Assembly (NCBI RefSeq): GCF_937871865.1
Contig: NZ_CALMPD010000009.1
Location: 1 to 57,656 of the forward strand
DNA from: an uncultured Legionella sp.
GTDB lineage: Bacteria; Pseudomonadota; Gammaproteobacteria; Legionellales; Legionellaceae
Length of the DNA stretch: 57,656 nt
Reading direction: 5' to 3'
The stretch's first letter is position 1. The number at the start of each line of letters is the position of its first letter. The notes under the pieces are model-generated. The model worked only from the letters and a program-made list of their open reading frames with translations, searched no databases and was not told the origin of the DNA. Positions 1 to 8,659 of the stretch are shown piece after piece. Position numbers and translations under genes: made by a program.

Positions 1-81
1 ATAAGAGATGTAACGGGTAATGCTGATAAACCAGCGCTATATGGAATTAACCCCTATAAAATGAAACATACCGAATTATAG
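1..81 (+). CDS. possible C-terminal end of an ORF cut by the window edge
   Basis: An open frame runs from base 1 to a TAG at 79-81 (26 residues, ending KMKHTEL). I do not recognise it. If the window were a closed circle, the same frame would meet a TAA at 57648-57650, leaving only 29 codons. It is therefore a gene only if real sequence continues to the left. Confidence 0.2.
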   Translation: MRDVTGNADKPALYGINPYKMKHTEL

Positions 82-529
82 ATATTAAAAGACCAATATA
101 GTCCTTAAGTCGGTTGGCTGTTCCATTGCTCCCCAAACCCGCTCTATAGTAATTATTGAAGGCAGTTTATTGATAACTATTGAATTTATCAATAGTTGAT
201 ATATTAGATATGTTTATTTTGGGCTTTACACCTATTTACCATCTGTTGATATATTTCTTTTATCAATTAGCCCCCCGGCCGGGATCTTGGTAAAAAAGGG
301 TCATGTTTAACTTTTAATCTTAAAAATAGCGTTCGAATGAAATAGTTAATTACTATTTCATTTAACTATTACTCTCATTGAGTACACTTTCTCCTTGTTC
401 TTAAGTCCTTATCGGTATTGCCTTAATTCAATCTATTCACATGGTTATCCCCTAAAAATGTGGATAAAGGCATGTTCGAATTTTGCCCACCTGCCTTTGA
501 TTTTGGAGCTTAGGAGCATTTAATAGTTA

Positions 530-836
530 TGAGCGAAGCGAATTCATTTAAAGCAGTTTAAAAGAAAGATTTAGATTTGTGCCTCGTCATTCATCACTCA
601 GTCGCAAAAATAAAAATAACGGAGTATTTTATTAAGAACAATGAGGAACGGAGCGAGCTTGCGAGTGAGTAGTCATTGTTCTTAATAAAATGCGGAGTTA
701 TCTTTTATTGCGATTGAGTGATGAGTGATGAGGCAATCGATCTTTAATTATTGCTTTGTTTGTTTTTTTATTTGATTATTGGCCATAGGCCAATTCCTTT
801 TAATAAGATGAAATGATTGATGAGCGTAGCGAATTC
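530..836. repeat. 16-bp direct repeat flanking the large hairpin
   Basis: TGAGCGAAGCGAATTC at 530-545 recurs as TGAGCGTAGCGAATTC at 821-836 (15 of 16 identical, same orientation). The two copies bracket the 154-bp inverted repeat at 581-734, so the repeats and the hairpin may be one inserted or folded unit. Confidence 0.6.
581..734. repeat. long inverted repeat able to form a cruciform
   Basis: The left arm 581-644 begins GCCTCGTCATTCATCACTCA. The right arm 673-734 ends TGAGTGATGAGTGATGAGGC. They are near-perfect inverted copies, about 62 bp each, around a 28-nt loop rich in gagcgagcttgcgag. There is no coding frame inside. It could be a replication or priming structure, a bidirectional terminator, or a small non-autonomous element. 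The sequence shows the fold but not the role. Confidence 0.75.
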
Positions 837-1161
837 CTTATTTTTAATTATCCACAGATCATCCTTGTGGATAATATTCAAGAAGGTTTAAACGGGACTA
901 TAAGTAAGAGCGGACACTTAAAAGCTATTCTATAAGACACTTAAATGTCATTATGACAAAATATATACAGTGGATTTTATTAAACATGGTGGTTTATTCC
1001 ATGTAATTCACATGTTTTTCAGGTAATGAATGCTCTTTTCCTACTCTAATTATAGATAATGATAAAAATCAGAGTTTGTGAGGTATTTTAGTGGTGTTGG
1101 GGGTATAGAGGGGTATCTCTAAAATAACAAGGGTAAGGGTGTTGAAGTAAGTTGCAGCGCC

Positions 1162-2043
1162 CTACTCCCGCAATTTGTGGCGGCGCTCAAGGGATTCTCT
1201 TCGTCTGCGTTCTTTTTCGCGCACCTGCTCTTCAGTTTTCTGCTCAGACTTAAGCATGTCTTTCATCACATCAATGTGGGTTTTAGCATTCCCTTTGGGA
1301 ACTATAAAATCAAGAATATTACGTGCGGCAGCCTGAGACTCCTGAGCATTGGCAATAAAGGTGCTTCGCTTCTTATTAAGCCGTTTACGCGCAAGAGCGC
1401 GCTGTGCAGACAGTGCCTGCAGATTGATGTTGCATGCTTTAAAAAAGGCGGGCGTTAGGCATTTTACCGCAGCAAGACCAATAAAACGCTCTTTGCCTTC
1501 CTCTAGTTTGACATCAAAACGCTCGATCATTTTTAAATAGCCTGCACGCACCAGTAATTTAATAGCGCGTTGTGCTCGCTTTAAACCAATTCCTGCCTTA
1601 TCAGCAAGAAATTCGATGGTAAGGGAGCGAAATCCTTCACTTGCATGAGGTACACCCACCCTAAGGCTTGCCAGTTCTGTGTAATGTAATAAGACCTGAG
1701 CTATACTTGCCAAAGCTTCACGCGCCTCAGAGCGCTGCTGGCGCGTTGAGTTGCGGCGCATACGGATTTCTTTAAAATAGGATGTGGGTAGCCCATAGTA
1801 ACGCCGCCAGGCATCAATCGCCCAGGTAATTATTTTGGGGCGATCCTTATGTTCCTGTGGCTTTTGAAAAAAACGCGGGGACTCAGGATCATGGCCGCAC
1901 CAGTTACCCTGACGCACCACCCCTGCCCTTCTAGAGCTGTAGTTTGTGCCTGTTGATTCCTTTATGAAATCAATGCAATCCATCACTAACGCACTTTCTT
2001 GCATGCGTAAAGTATCCTTAGCGTCTAGCCAATTCGTTGACAA
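1162..2043 (-). CDS. repA: RepA-like plasmid replication initiator
   Basis: This 293-residue protein should bind the plasmid origin and start replication. The middle (about residues 138-175, with LTIEFLADKAGIGLKRAQRA) reads as a winged-helix DNA-binding segment. The layout resembles IncFII-type RepA: a helix-turn-helix, then a stretch like LGLITYxxxYD, then a very basic C-terminus rich in Arg, Lys and Glu. The gene points away from parA and toward the DnaA boxes, as expected if the origin lies downstream. An imperfect inverted repeat just upstream (2052-2108) may be its operator. The family call is by pattern only; the replicon context is the stronger argument. Confidence 0.65.
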   Translation of the reverse strand: MSTNWLDAKDTLRMQESALVMDCIDFIKESTGTNYSSRRAGVVRQGNWCGHDPESPRFFQKPQEHKDRPKIITWAIDAWRRYYGLPTSYFKEIRMRRNSTRQQRSEAREALASIAQVLLHYTELASLRVGVPHASEGFRSLTIEFLADKAGIGLKRAQRAIKLLVRAGYLKMIERFDVKLEEGKERFIGLAAVKCLTPAFFKACNINLQALSAQRALARKRLNKKRSTFIANAQESQAAARNILDFIVPKGNAKTHIDVMKDMLKSEQKTEEQVREKERRRRESLERRHKLRE

Positions 2044-2051
2044 AAAGTTTA

Positions 2052-2108
2052 AGGAATACTAATATGATAGCTGAATACCCTCAGAAGTATTATGCATATT
2101 AGTATCCT
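2052..2108. promoter_or_regulatory. inverted repeat upstream of repA, likely operator
   Basis: AGGAATACTAATATG (2052-2066) is mirrored by CATATTAGTATCCT (2095-2108), a 14-bp inverted repeat with one extra base, 28 nt apart. It sits directly before the repA start at 2043, where an autoregulatory site or an antisense-RNA control region would be expected. The role is inferred from position. Confidence 0.45.
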
Positions 2109-2118
2109 ATGTTTTTTC

Positions 2119-2148
2119 TTTATGGCTTGGTTGCAGCCATGCCATAAA
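2119..2148. terminator. nested hairpin in the repA-parA interval
   Basis: TTTATGGC (2119-2126) pairs with GCCATAAA (2141-2148), with an alternative ATGGC/GCCAT pairing inside. It is followed by the T-rich stretch CCTCTTTTCTTTT. It may be a weak plus-strand terminator or part of a repA control RNA. The rest of 2149-2492 is AT-rich, with no other gene. Confidence 0.3.
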
Positions 2149-2405
2149 GCCCTCTTTTCTTTTATCTATTTATTTACCATTCTTCGTCTTCTATAAATTT
2201 TATATTTATTTATTATGAATAATATTTCTCTTCCAATTGAGATTTAATATGCACTACAAATTTTAAATGATCAATATCTAAAAAAAGTTCAGATGATTTT
2301 TTCACACCAAAACCTCACATAACATATTGATATTTAAGAATAAATTTATTTACAAAAAAATATAATCTCTATTTTCCAGGCACTAAAAAAGAAATACACT
2401 AATAA

Positions 2406-2420
2406 GCACTACGGTAGTGC
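2406..2420. promoter_or_regulatory. 15-bp palindrome upstream of parA (operator or parS-like)
   Basis: GCACTACGGTAGTGC is a perfect 7-bp inverted repeat around one base, 72 bp before the parA start. Such sites are usual for ParA or ParB autoregulation or for centromere binding. Only one copy is seen. Confidence 0.4.
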
Positions 2421-2492
2421 AATTATGCTTTATTATTTATTTTTTTTGATGTAATGTAGTTAGTACAAATCTTAATATTTAGGGGAGTTAAT

Positions 2493-3452
2493 ATGGCAAT
2501 AGAGAATAACAAAGCAAAAATTGTTGTTATTGCAAATAATAAAGGTGGGGTTGGAAAAACTGTGTTAGCGCAACTATTAATTAGTTATGCAGTTACCATA
2601 TTAGGGTTGCGAGTATTAGCTGTAGATGGTGATGGGCAAGCAAACCTAAGTAAACGAATTGTTAAAGATAATAGACTAGAATTACCTGCAAAATATTTTC
2701 CACCAATTCATCCTGAATATGATCCTGAATTGCATCCTAATTGGGATGGTATTTCTAGCCTAGCATCTTTATATATGAAAGATCAGCCTATTGCTGCTTA
2801 TCCTGCCTATGAATATGAAAACTTAAAAATTATACCAGCCCATAATGAAATCTTGAAAAAAATTGAAGAAAAACAATTTGATAGCAATTTATCATATGAT
2901 GATTTATATGATATCCCAAGAAAATTTTTTGATCCTGAACGTATGTATCAAGCTGGATTTGATTTGATTATTGCAGATTGCGCTCCAGCCATATCCATAA
3001 CGTCTGTTGGTCTAATGCGTGCTGCAACTCATACTGTTATGCCGTTTCAACTACAAGAGAAAAGTTGTGAGGGTTTGAATGCAATGCTGCATTGTTTTCA
3101 TGAACAAAATGATGCAAAACCTAGATCTCAAGCTAGTAAACTTATTGGGTTTCTAGCCAATCAAAAGGCCTGGAATAAAAGGACAGGGCAAGACGACCAG
3201 CGTAGTAAATTAGAAGAGAGTGTTTATATCAAGCCTTATTTAATTCCATGTGAATTAAGAGATTCTGGAGATATGTCAAAAGTAGATACGAAAGGAGCTG
3301 ATTTAGCTATGCCTTTTAATGGACTAAAGAAGAGTTCAACATTAAGAATTGATGCGATTAAAGCATGTAATTATATTTTTGAAAAAATAGGATTCGAAGA
3401 TCTTATTGCAACCAAAGGATTAGTAACAGAAGAGCTGGAGGAAATGGCATGA
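2493..3452 (+). CDS. parA: ParA-type partition ATPase
   Basis: This 319-residue ATPase of the ParA/MinD class would position plasmid copies on the nucleoid with its ParB partner. The deviant Walker A motif KGGVGKT is at residues 17-23, followed by AVDGDGQANLS (Walker A' region) and DLIIADCAPA (Walker B region, near residue 160). There is a clear ribosome binding site, AGGGGAG, 5 nt before the ATG. It overlaps the next gene by ATGA, so the two are translationally coupled. The protein is somewhat longer than minimal ParA proteins because of an insert after residue 65 that contains paired HP and PxY motifs. Confidence 0.9.
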   Translation: MAIENNKAKIVVIANNKGGVGKTVLAQLLISYAVTILGLRVLAVDGDGQANLSKRIVKDNRLELPAKYFPPIHPEYDPELHPNWDGISSLASLYMKDQPIAAYPAYEYENLKIIPAHNEILKKIEEKQFDSNLSYDDLYDIPRKFFDPERMYQAGFDLIIADCAPAISITSVGLMRAATHTVMPFQLQEKSCEGLNAMLHCFHEQNDAKPRSQASKLIGFLANQKAWNKRTGQDDQRSKLEESVYIKPYLIPCELRDSGDMSKVDTKGADLAMPFNGLKKSSTLRIDAIKACNYIFEKIGFEDLIATKGLVTEELEEMA

Positions 3453-4600
3453 GTATGATTTTTGAGAACAGTACAATAGAACGCACAGAAACAATAATAA
3501 AAAAACCAAGTTCATCAAATGGTGATGTTACTAGGTCATTAAATTTTGGAAATGTTTCTAAACAAGTAAGTTTTAATGATGGAAATGACGAAGGCTATTA
3601 TAAAGTTAGGCCAAAAGCTTTAAAACCTAGCGCTCATAATCCTCGTCCAGACTGGGTGATTGATGATGCCTGGTTGGTAAAACATGTTGGTATCGATATG
3701 GAGGATATTTTTGAATCTAATATGAACTTGAATTGTTTAGTAAAAATTAATGAAGAAGAAGTTGATGGCAAATTGATTGAATCTATTATATTTCCTCAAT
3801 TTGAAGAGCTTCTTAACTCTCCCAATATCACTCAAAAAAAAGAATTTGACTTTTTGGTTAATCTTGCAAAAAGCATTAGGGAGACTGGACAAATACAGCC
3901 GATCGAAATTGAATCAGACTCTGAAAATAATACATTAGTTGTGCTTGAGGGTCACTTAAGACGTTTGGCTTGTATTCTTGGTCGCATTCCCTATATTAAG
4001 GCAATTCGCAATGAAGGCCTTCATAATTTGAGCAGAAGAGATAAGATTGGTCGTCAAATTACTGAAAATAGCTTGAGGACTAATATTAGTGTTCTAGGTA
4101 ACTTTAAACTTGCCTCTGAAGAAATTAAAGAAAATCCAAAGATAACAGTTAGAGACCTTTCAACTAGATTAAAAATTCAGAAAGATTTAGCTTCCACCTT
4201 AATTAAATTAATTTTATATCCAGATAAGTATCATTCATCAATATACTCAGCGTTGGAGTCGGGGCATTTATCAGCTAATAATCTCATTAAAGTGGCGTCA
4301 TATAATCGACAAGATCGCCAGGAATTATTTATTTATAAGTTGTTAGAAAAAAATATTGAATTACCTGTTCAAATGAAAAAACCCATTCCAAGAGGAACTG
4401 ATGGCCGCAAAAGATCCGTTGCTTCAATGCAAATTAAAACAATCGACAATTGTGTTAAAGCAGGTAATAAGCTTCTAAGCTGCATACCCGAATTGAAGGA
4501 TTATTCGACTATTTCAGAAGTTAAGACAGTTGATGATATGGTATCTCTTTTAAAATCATTGGAAGAATTTTTATTGGGAAAAAGTACTGAGGAAAAATAA
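3449..4600 (+). CDS. parB: ParB-like partition protein (first of two)
   Basis: This 383-residue protein is translationally coupled to parA (ATGA overlap). Residues about 140-200 carry a ParB/Spo0J-like core: IRETGQIQPIEIE followed by VVLEGHLRRLACILG, a variant of the GEHRRxxA nucleotide-binding box. A helical region (about 205-290) then suggests helix-turn-helix DNA binding. The N-terminal 100 residues are not recognised. It probably loads at the plasmid centromere and stimulates ParA. Having a second, more canonical ParB at 5160 is unusual. Confidence 0.75.
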   Translation: MSMIFENSTIERTETIIKKPSSSNGDVTRSLNFGNVSKQVSFNDGNDEGYYKVRPKALKPSAHNPRPDWVIDDAWLVKHVGIDMEDIFESNMNLNCLVKINEEEVDGKLIESIIFPQFEELLNSPNITQKKEFDFLVNLAKSIRETGQIQPIEIESDSENNTLVVLEGHLRRLACILGRIPYIKAIRNEGLHNLSRRDKIGRQITENSLRTNISVLGNFKLASEEIKENPKITVRDLSTRLKIQKDLASTLIKLILYPDKYHSSIYSALESGHLSANNLIKVASYNRQDRQELFIYKLLEKNIELPVQMKKPIPRGTDGRKRSVASMQIKTIDNCVKAGNKLLSCIPELKDYSTISEVKTVDDMVSLLKSLEEFLLGKSTEEK

Positions 4601-5064
4601 TGTTTCTAGAAAGACCTAAAGAACAAAAGAGTTGTTTAAAAAAACAAAAAAAAATTACTCTTCGCGTCCCAGAAAAATTATGGACATCTATTCAAGAAAA
4701 AGCCAAGAAAGAATATTCGGGAAGAGGGAAGCAATCTCAATTAGTAAATGAGGCTTTAGAACACTTTTTTAAAAGTTCATCAGTAGATGATATTAATTGG
4801 AATAATTCATCCGATGATTATGTTCTTATTAATTTACTGACTCAAATTAAATTAGGAGCCATGATGAAAAACATTGGTTCTAATCCTGTTCAAGCAAATA
4901 TTGATATGCATAACATAGAGAAATTAATAGATTTAGAGCTTAACATAAAAAATTCTAGAAAAATGTTGGAAGTACATATTAAACCCGCAATTATTCGGAT
5001 GGCTTTAAGCCAATGGATGTATGCGGACCGAAAGTTTCTTAAGGATATAGCAAGCGAAGAATAA
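4600..5064 (+). CDS. ribbon-helix-helix DNA-binding protein
   Basis: This 154-residue protein has a basic N-terminus, then KKITLRVPEKLWTSIQEKA and SQLVNEALEHFF (about residues 18-57). That is the strand-helix-helix pattern of Arc/MetJ/CopG-type repressors. The C-terminal 90 residues are helical and not recognised. Its start shares one base with the parB stop, so it belongs to the parA-parB operon and is the likely autoregulator of the partition genes. The palindrome at 5067-5080 directly after it is a candidate binding site. Confidence 0.65.
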   Translation: MFLERPKEQKSCLKKQKKITLRVPEKLWTSIQEKAKKEYSGRGKQSQLVNEALEHFFKSSSVDDINWNNSSDDYVLINLLTQIKLGAMMKNIGSNPVQANIDMHNIEKLIDLELNIKNSRKMLEVHIKPAIIRMALSQWMYADRKFLKDIASEE

Positions 5065-5066
5065 TA

Positions 5067-5080
5067 GTCCCGTACGGGAC
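5067..5080. promoter_or_regulatory. 14-bp perfect palindrome, candidate parS or operator
   Basis: GTCCCGTACGGGAC is its own reverse complement. It lies 3 nt after the ribbon-helix-helix gene and 80 nt before the second parB. It stands out as GC-rich in AT-rich surroundings. I saw no second copy. Confidence 0.5.
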
Positions 5081-5159
5081 AAGTCTTCTATAGCCCATAA
5101 TGGCAGAGGATTATAGGGGTTTTTAAGTTCTTTTTTGCAAGCAAATAAAAGGCAATTTT

Positions 5160-6038
5160 ATGAATATCTTAGGCAAGGGTATTAATGCAATTGAAGTTGA
5201 TTTATTAAACTTAAACCATGAAAAGCAAAGTGGAAATATAATGAAAAATATTTCGCTTGCAAAAATTGTTCTTGGTAAATATCAACCTCGCAAACATGGG
5301 AAAATTTCAAAAGAGTCTCTTCAAGACTTAATAGAGTCTATTAAAGAACAAGGCGTCTTACAACCTATTATTGTTAGAGAAATGGATGATGAAAAGTATG
5401 AGCTGATAGCTGGTGAGAGAAGATATCTTTCAGCTTTAGAAATTGGTTTAACTGTAATTCCCTGTCTAATAAAAAATGTTAATGAGAGAGAAGCTTTTGC
5501 CATTGCATTAATTGAAAACATTCAACGAGAACAGCTAACTTTACTTGAAGAATCTGAATCCTTATTAAAGCTTAAGGATGAGCATTTTTTAAGTGTTGAT
5601 CAAGTATCCAAAATAATCGGTAAGCCGAGATCTACTGTTGCCAATTTAATTCGTGTTGCATCATTATTAAGCCCCGAATGTAAATTGTTTTGGGAAAATG
5701 GGGATGTGGATTATGGCCATATTAGAGCAGCAATTATTTTAGATCATAAATTTCAAAATATTGTAATTCAATATGTTATAGACAAAAAACTCTCTGTTCG
5801 AGAAACAGAAAAGTTTATTAAGGAGAAGAAGTATCTGGATTTACTTGAGCCTCAGGTTACAAAAATAAATAACAGGCCTCTGGTTTCAAGTGATGACATG
5901 AAGATCTTATCCGAAAAATTTTTAAACCTATACAACAAAAATGTAAGAATTAATGCATTAAAGACAGGTCGAATAAGAGTTTTGATGGAATTTGAAAGTA
6001 TTGAAAGGATTTATGATTATCTTGATATTGAAAATTAA
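5160..6038 (+). CDS. parB2: ParB/Spo0J-family partition protein (second)
   Basis: This 292-residue protein has the classical ParB order. An N-terminal domain holds LGKYQPRKH (about 39-47), IKEQGVLQPIIVR (60-72) and the nucleotide-binding box AGERRYLSA (82-90). Next comes IENIQREQLTLLEES (118-132) and a helix-turn-helix, VSKIIGKPRSTVANLIRVASL (about 146-166). It matches chromosomal-type ParB more closely than the gene at 3449 does. It stands alone after a gap of about 95 bp with the palindrome 5067-5080. It may be an independent centromere binder or a transcription regulator in the style of KorB. Confidence 0.85.
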   Translation: MNILGKGINAIEVDLLNLNHEKQSGNIMKNISLAKIVLGKYQPRKHGKISKESLQDLIESIKEQGVLQPIIVREMDDEKYELIAGERRYLSALEIGLTVIPCLIKNVNEREAFAIALIENIQREQLTLLEESESLLKLKDEHFLSVDQVSKIIGKPRSTVANLIRVASLLSPECKLFWENGDVDYGHIRAAIILDHKFQNIVIQYVIDKKLSVRETEKFIKEKKYLDLLEPQVTKINNRPLVSSDDMKILSEKFLNLYNKNVRINALKTGRIRVLMEFESIERIYDYLDIEN

Positions 6039-6059
6039 AAATATTTATAAATAAGCAAA

Positions 6060-7088
6060 TCAATCAGTATTGATTTTCAAAGTAGATACTCCCTGGTCAA
6101 GTGAAAACGCATGAAACCCGTTTTTGCGCAGAAAATGCACTGCATAATCACTTCTAACGCCACTTTGACAATAAACAAGCAATTTATCCTGTGGAATTTT
6201 ATTAGATAGCTCAATCATCTGGCTGAAAGGAATATGAAGTTCATCACTAGTTAACTTGACCTTACGATCTTCATTAACTTCTCTAATATCAATTACTTTA
6301 TAATTTGATAAATCAATTTTTTGAAGTTCCACACTAAAATTTTGAGTTGGCCAAGAAATCGATTTATGATGGCAGCCTGAACAGCGATCTATTTGTGAAA
6401 ATGGTAACTGTTCTGTCTTTAAGGTATCACTATCAAAAGTAATTATTTTTTGAACTGGGGTGGCGTTTGGATTTACAAAATATTTAATGGCTAATGATGC
6501 GGTCATCGATCCAGCTATACCTGTTGTTGGACCTAGAACGCCAGCATCAGAGCAGTTGTTCATTAAAAAAGGTGGTGGTGGTTCAGGAAATATACATCTA
6601 TAACATCCTTGTTTAATATCAAAAAAAATGATTTGTATTTTATTTTGAAAAATACTTGAGCTAATGAATGGTTTATTCAATTGACAGCAAATATCATTAA
6701 CTAAATAACGAGTTTTAAAATTATCGGAACCATCAATAATTAAATCGTATTGAGGAATAATACTATTTGCAATTTCAATATTTAATTTTGAATTGTATTC
6801 AATTAAATTTGTTTCTGAGTTTATGGAGCTTAGTTTTTGGTAAGCAATAGATGATTTGGTGCTCCCAATATCATGTTCGGTATAAAGAATTTGTCTATGT
6901 AAATTAGACAGAGTCACAAAATCATAGTCAATAAAACCTACTTTCCCAATGCCACCAGCCACCAAGTACATAAGAGCTGGGGAGCCGATTCCTCCGGCTC
7001 CAATTACTAAAACAGAAGCCTCAGCTAATTTAAGCTGGTTTTCTTCCCCAAGAAGATTAATTTGTCTACAATAGCGTTCTGATGGCAT
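6060..7088 (-). CDS. ThiF/MoeB-type adenylyltransferase with C-terminal rhodanese domain
   Basis: This 342-residue E1-like enzyme would adenylate the C-terminal glycine of a small carrier protein and help convert it to a thiocarboxylate. The nucleotide loop is GAGGIG (30-35) and the DNFxxR motif is at 122-127. Two Cys pairs (C162/C165 and C236/C239) should bind zinc. A candidate Cys179 lies in NNCSDAGVLGP. The rhodanese domain (about 260-342) keeps its Cys307 in VYCQSGVRS. This is the MoeZ/MOCS3 layout. The natural partner is the Gly-Gly protein at 9977. It is divergent from the membrane-protein operon, with a 158-bp shared promoter region (7089-7246). Confidence 0.85.
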   Translation of the reverse strand: MPSERYCRQINLLGEENQLKLAEASVLVIGAGGIGSPALMYLVAGGIGKVGFIDYDFVTLSNLHRQILYTEHDIGSTKSSIAYQKLSSINSETNLIEYNSKLNIEIANSIIPQYDLIIDGSDNFKTRYLVNDICCQLNKPFISSSIFQNKIQIIFFDIKQGCYRCIFPEPPPPFLMNNCSDAGVLGPTTGIAGSMTASLAIKYFVNPNATPVQKIITFDSDTLKTEQLPFSQIDRCSGCHHKSISWPTQNFSVELQKIDLSNYKVIDIREVNEDRKVKLTSDELHIPFSQMIELSNKIPQDKLLVYCQSGVRSDYAVHFLRKNGFHAFSLDQGVSTLKINTD

Positions 7089-7246
7089 ATATGACTATAA
7101 AAATAACGAAAAAATTTATTGAATCTAGAGCATGAACTGAAACTTTAGGTACTTTAAGACCAATATCTGCTCATTGTAGTCTCAAAATCATTTTATGTCA
7201 TCAACCTCAGCATTTGTATTTGTAAAGTTGTTAAAAGGGAACGGAT

Positions 7247-8659
7247 GTGATTAACAAAATGTTAGGAAGATTTATCAGGGGAATTTCGGAGAATATTGGT
7301 TTAATTTATTTTTTTATTTTACCAGTATATTTTCCTATCCGAGCACTTGGTGTAGAGCTTAATGCCTATGCTCAAGTGTTGCATGAAAGTAGTAGGCTCA
7401 TTTTATTTTTTTCACAAATTACAATTCTAATTGCATTTACCAGTATTTTTTTATCATTTTTCATGGACTTCTTAAATAAGAATTATTTTAAAAACAGAGA
7501 ACATTTGTTTATTCACTGGTATCGTTTTATTGCATCAATCCTTAGTATTATTTTTGTTATTAGTAGTTACTTCGTCTTAAATCCGGCTAATAAGCTCCAG
7601 CTTTATTTTTGGAGTGGGGTTCATTATTTCATTATCTCATTTTTTCAGCTTTTAATCAGATCTGAGTTAAATACATATACAAAAAATCAAAGAATCAGTG
7701 TGACCCAGGCTAATAATTACTTCGGTTTTAGTTTGAACCTAGTTGGAATCATTTCAATATTTATTTTTGGATGGTTTTATGAAAATAACGAGTTAACAGT
7801 TTATAGTAAATATTGTATTTATTTAGAAGTCATATTTGTTATTTACTTACTGATTATTCGTGGCTATTGGAGGGACTGTTTAAAGATAGTCTTAAAATTT
7901 GGGAGATTAGGGGCATTTTCTTATATTATATTGATCACTATAGCATTAATATTTTCTGGTTGTTTATCTTTATTTGTTATGTCTATTGGGGTTCTAGCTC
8001 CAATGCTGACAATTGTATTCATAGGCATAATATATAATAATTTTAAAAAATCATTACACACGAATGACCTTAAACTGATAATTAATATTTCATTGGGTTA
8101 TGGGCTTATTTTAGCAGTGTTTACCGGTTCGGTATTAACTTATTTCTTACACAATCTGCATAGCAGTATTGATTTATTTAATTTTGCATATTCCTCTGAA
8201 CCTTTTGTTTCTTTAATTTTAGGCGCCATAATGGCCTGGTCACTAGTAAAGAGCCGTACTGAATATTCCCGGATTAAATTATATCAACAAATTTCTTATA
8301 TAAATTACTTAGTACCATTGGTTTTTTTGATTTTTTATTATTCTTTAATTAGTGAGCAGCATGTGAGTATTTTACTAATAACTATGTTTGGAGTTTTTGC
8401 ATATATAGAATACATGAGTATGTTTTTTATGCGTCAGGTAGCACAACTTTCGGGTTACAATAATTTTCAAGGCACGCGCTTAGCTAGCTTTAATGTAATT
8501 GTGCTTAATGGTTTGTGTCCTTCATTAATCTATCTTTCGGTTTACATTTGCTCTCAGTTAACTAACTTATCTTTAGATGCAATGCTTATCAACACGATGA
8601 TGGGTTTGATAGTAGTCTCATTAGCATATAATTCTATATTTAAATACAGGGTTACTTAA
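7247..8659 (+). CDS. polytopic membrane protein, possible exporter
   Basis: This 470-residue, very hydrophobic protein has about 12 probable membrane segments and short charged loops. I do not recognise a specific family; an MFS-like transporter is possible. It starts with GTG at 7247, 5 nt after a GGGAACG stretch. Its TAA is immediately followed by the ATP-grasp ATG with no gap, so they are co-expressed. As the first gene of the biosynthetic operon it is the best candidate for export of, or immunity to, the product. Confidence 0.7.
   Translation: MINKMLGRFIRGISENIGLIYFFILPVYFPIRALGVELNAYAQVLHESSRLILFFSQITILIAFTSIFLSFFMDFLNKNYFKNREHLFIHWYRFIASILSIIFVISSYFVLNPANKLQLYFWSGVHYFIISFFQLLIRSELNTYTKNQRISVTQANNYFGFSLNLVGIISIFIFGWFYENNELTVYSKYCIYLEVIFVIYLLIIRGYWRDCLKIVLKFGRLGAFSYIILITIALIFSGCLSLFVMSIGVLAPMLTIVFIGIIYNNFKKSLHTNDLKLIINISLGYGLILAVFTGSVLTYFLHNLHSSIDLFNFAYSSEPFVSLILGAIMAWSLVKSRTEYSRIKLYQQISYINYLVPLVFLIFYYSLISEQHVSILLITMFGVFAYIEYMSMFFMRQVAQLSGYNNFQGTRLASFNVIVLNGLCPSLIYLSVYICSQLTNLSLDAMLINTMMGLIVVSLAYNSIFKYRVT

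Larger units (their letters stand above)
444..874. other. oriV: candidate replication origin with DnaA boxes
   Basis: Three perfect DnaA boxes are visible: TGTGGATAA at 459-467, TTATCCACA at 848-856 and its inverted partner TGTGGATAA at 866-874. The last two form a 10-nt-spaced inverted pair. A near match, TTATCCCCT, lies at 445-453. The region is AT-rich and lies just downstream of the RepA-like gene, the place where IncFII-type plasmids keep their origin. That this is the origin is inference; no iteron array was seen. Confidence 0.5.

Noticed and set aside
1177-1540. Plus-strand frames opposite repA
   Set aside because: They lie antisense to a convincing RepA-like gene and read as shadow translations.
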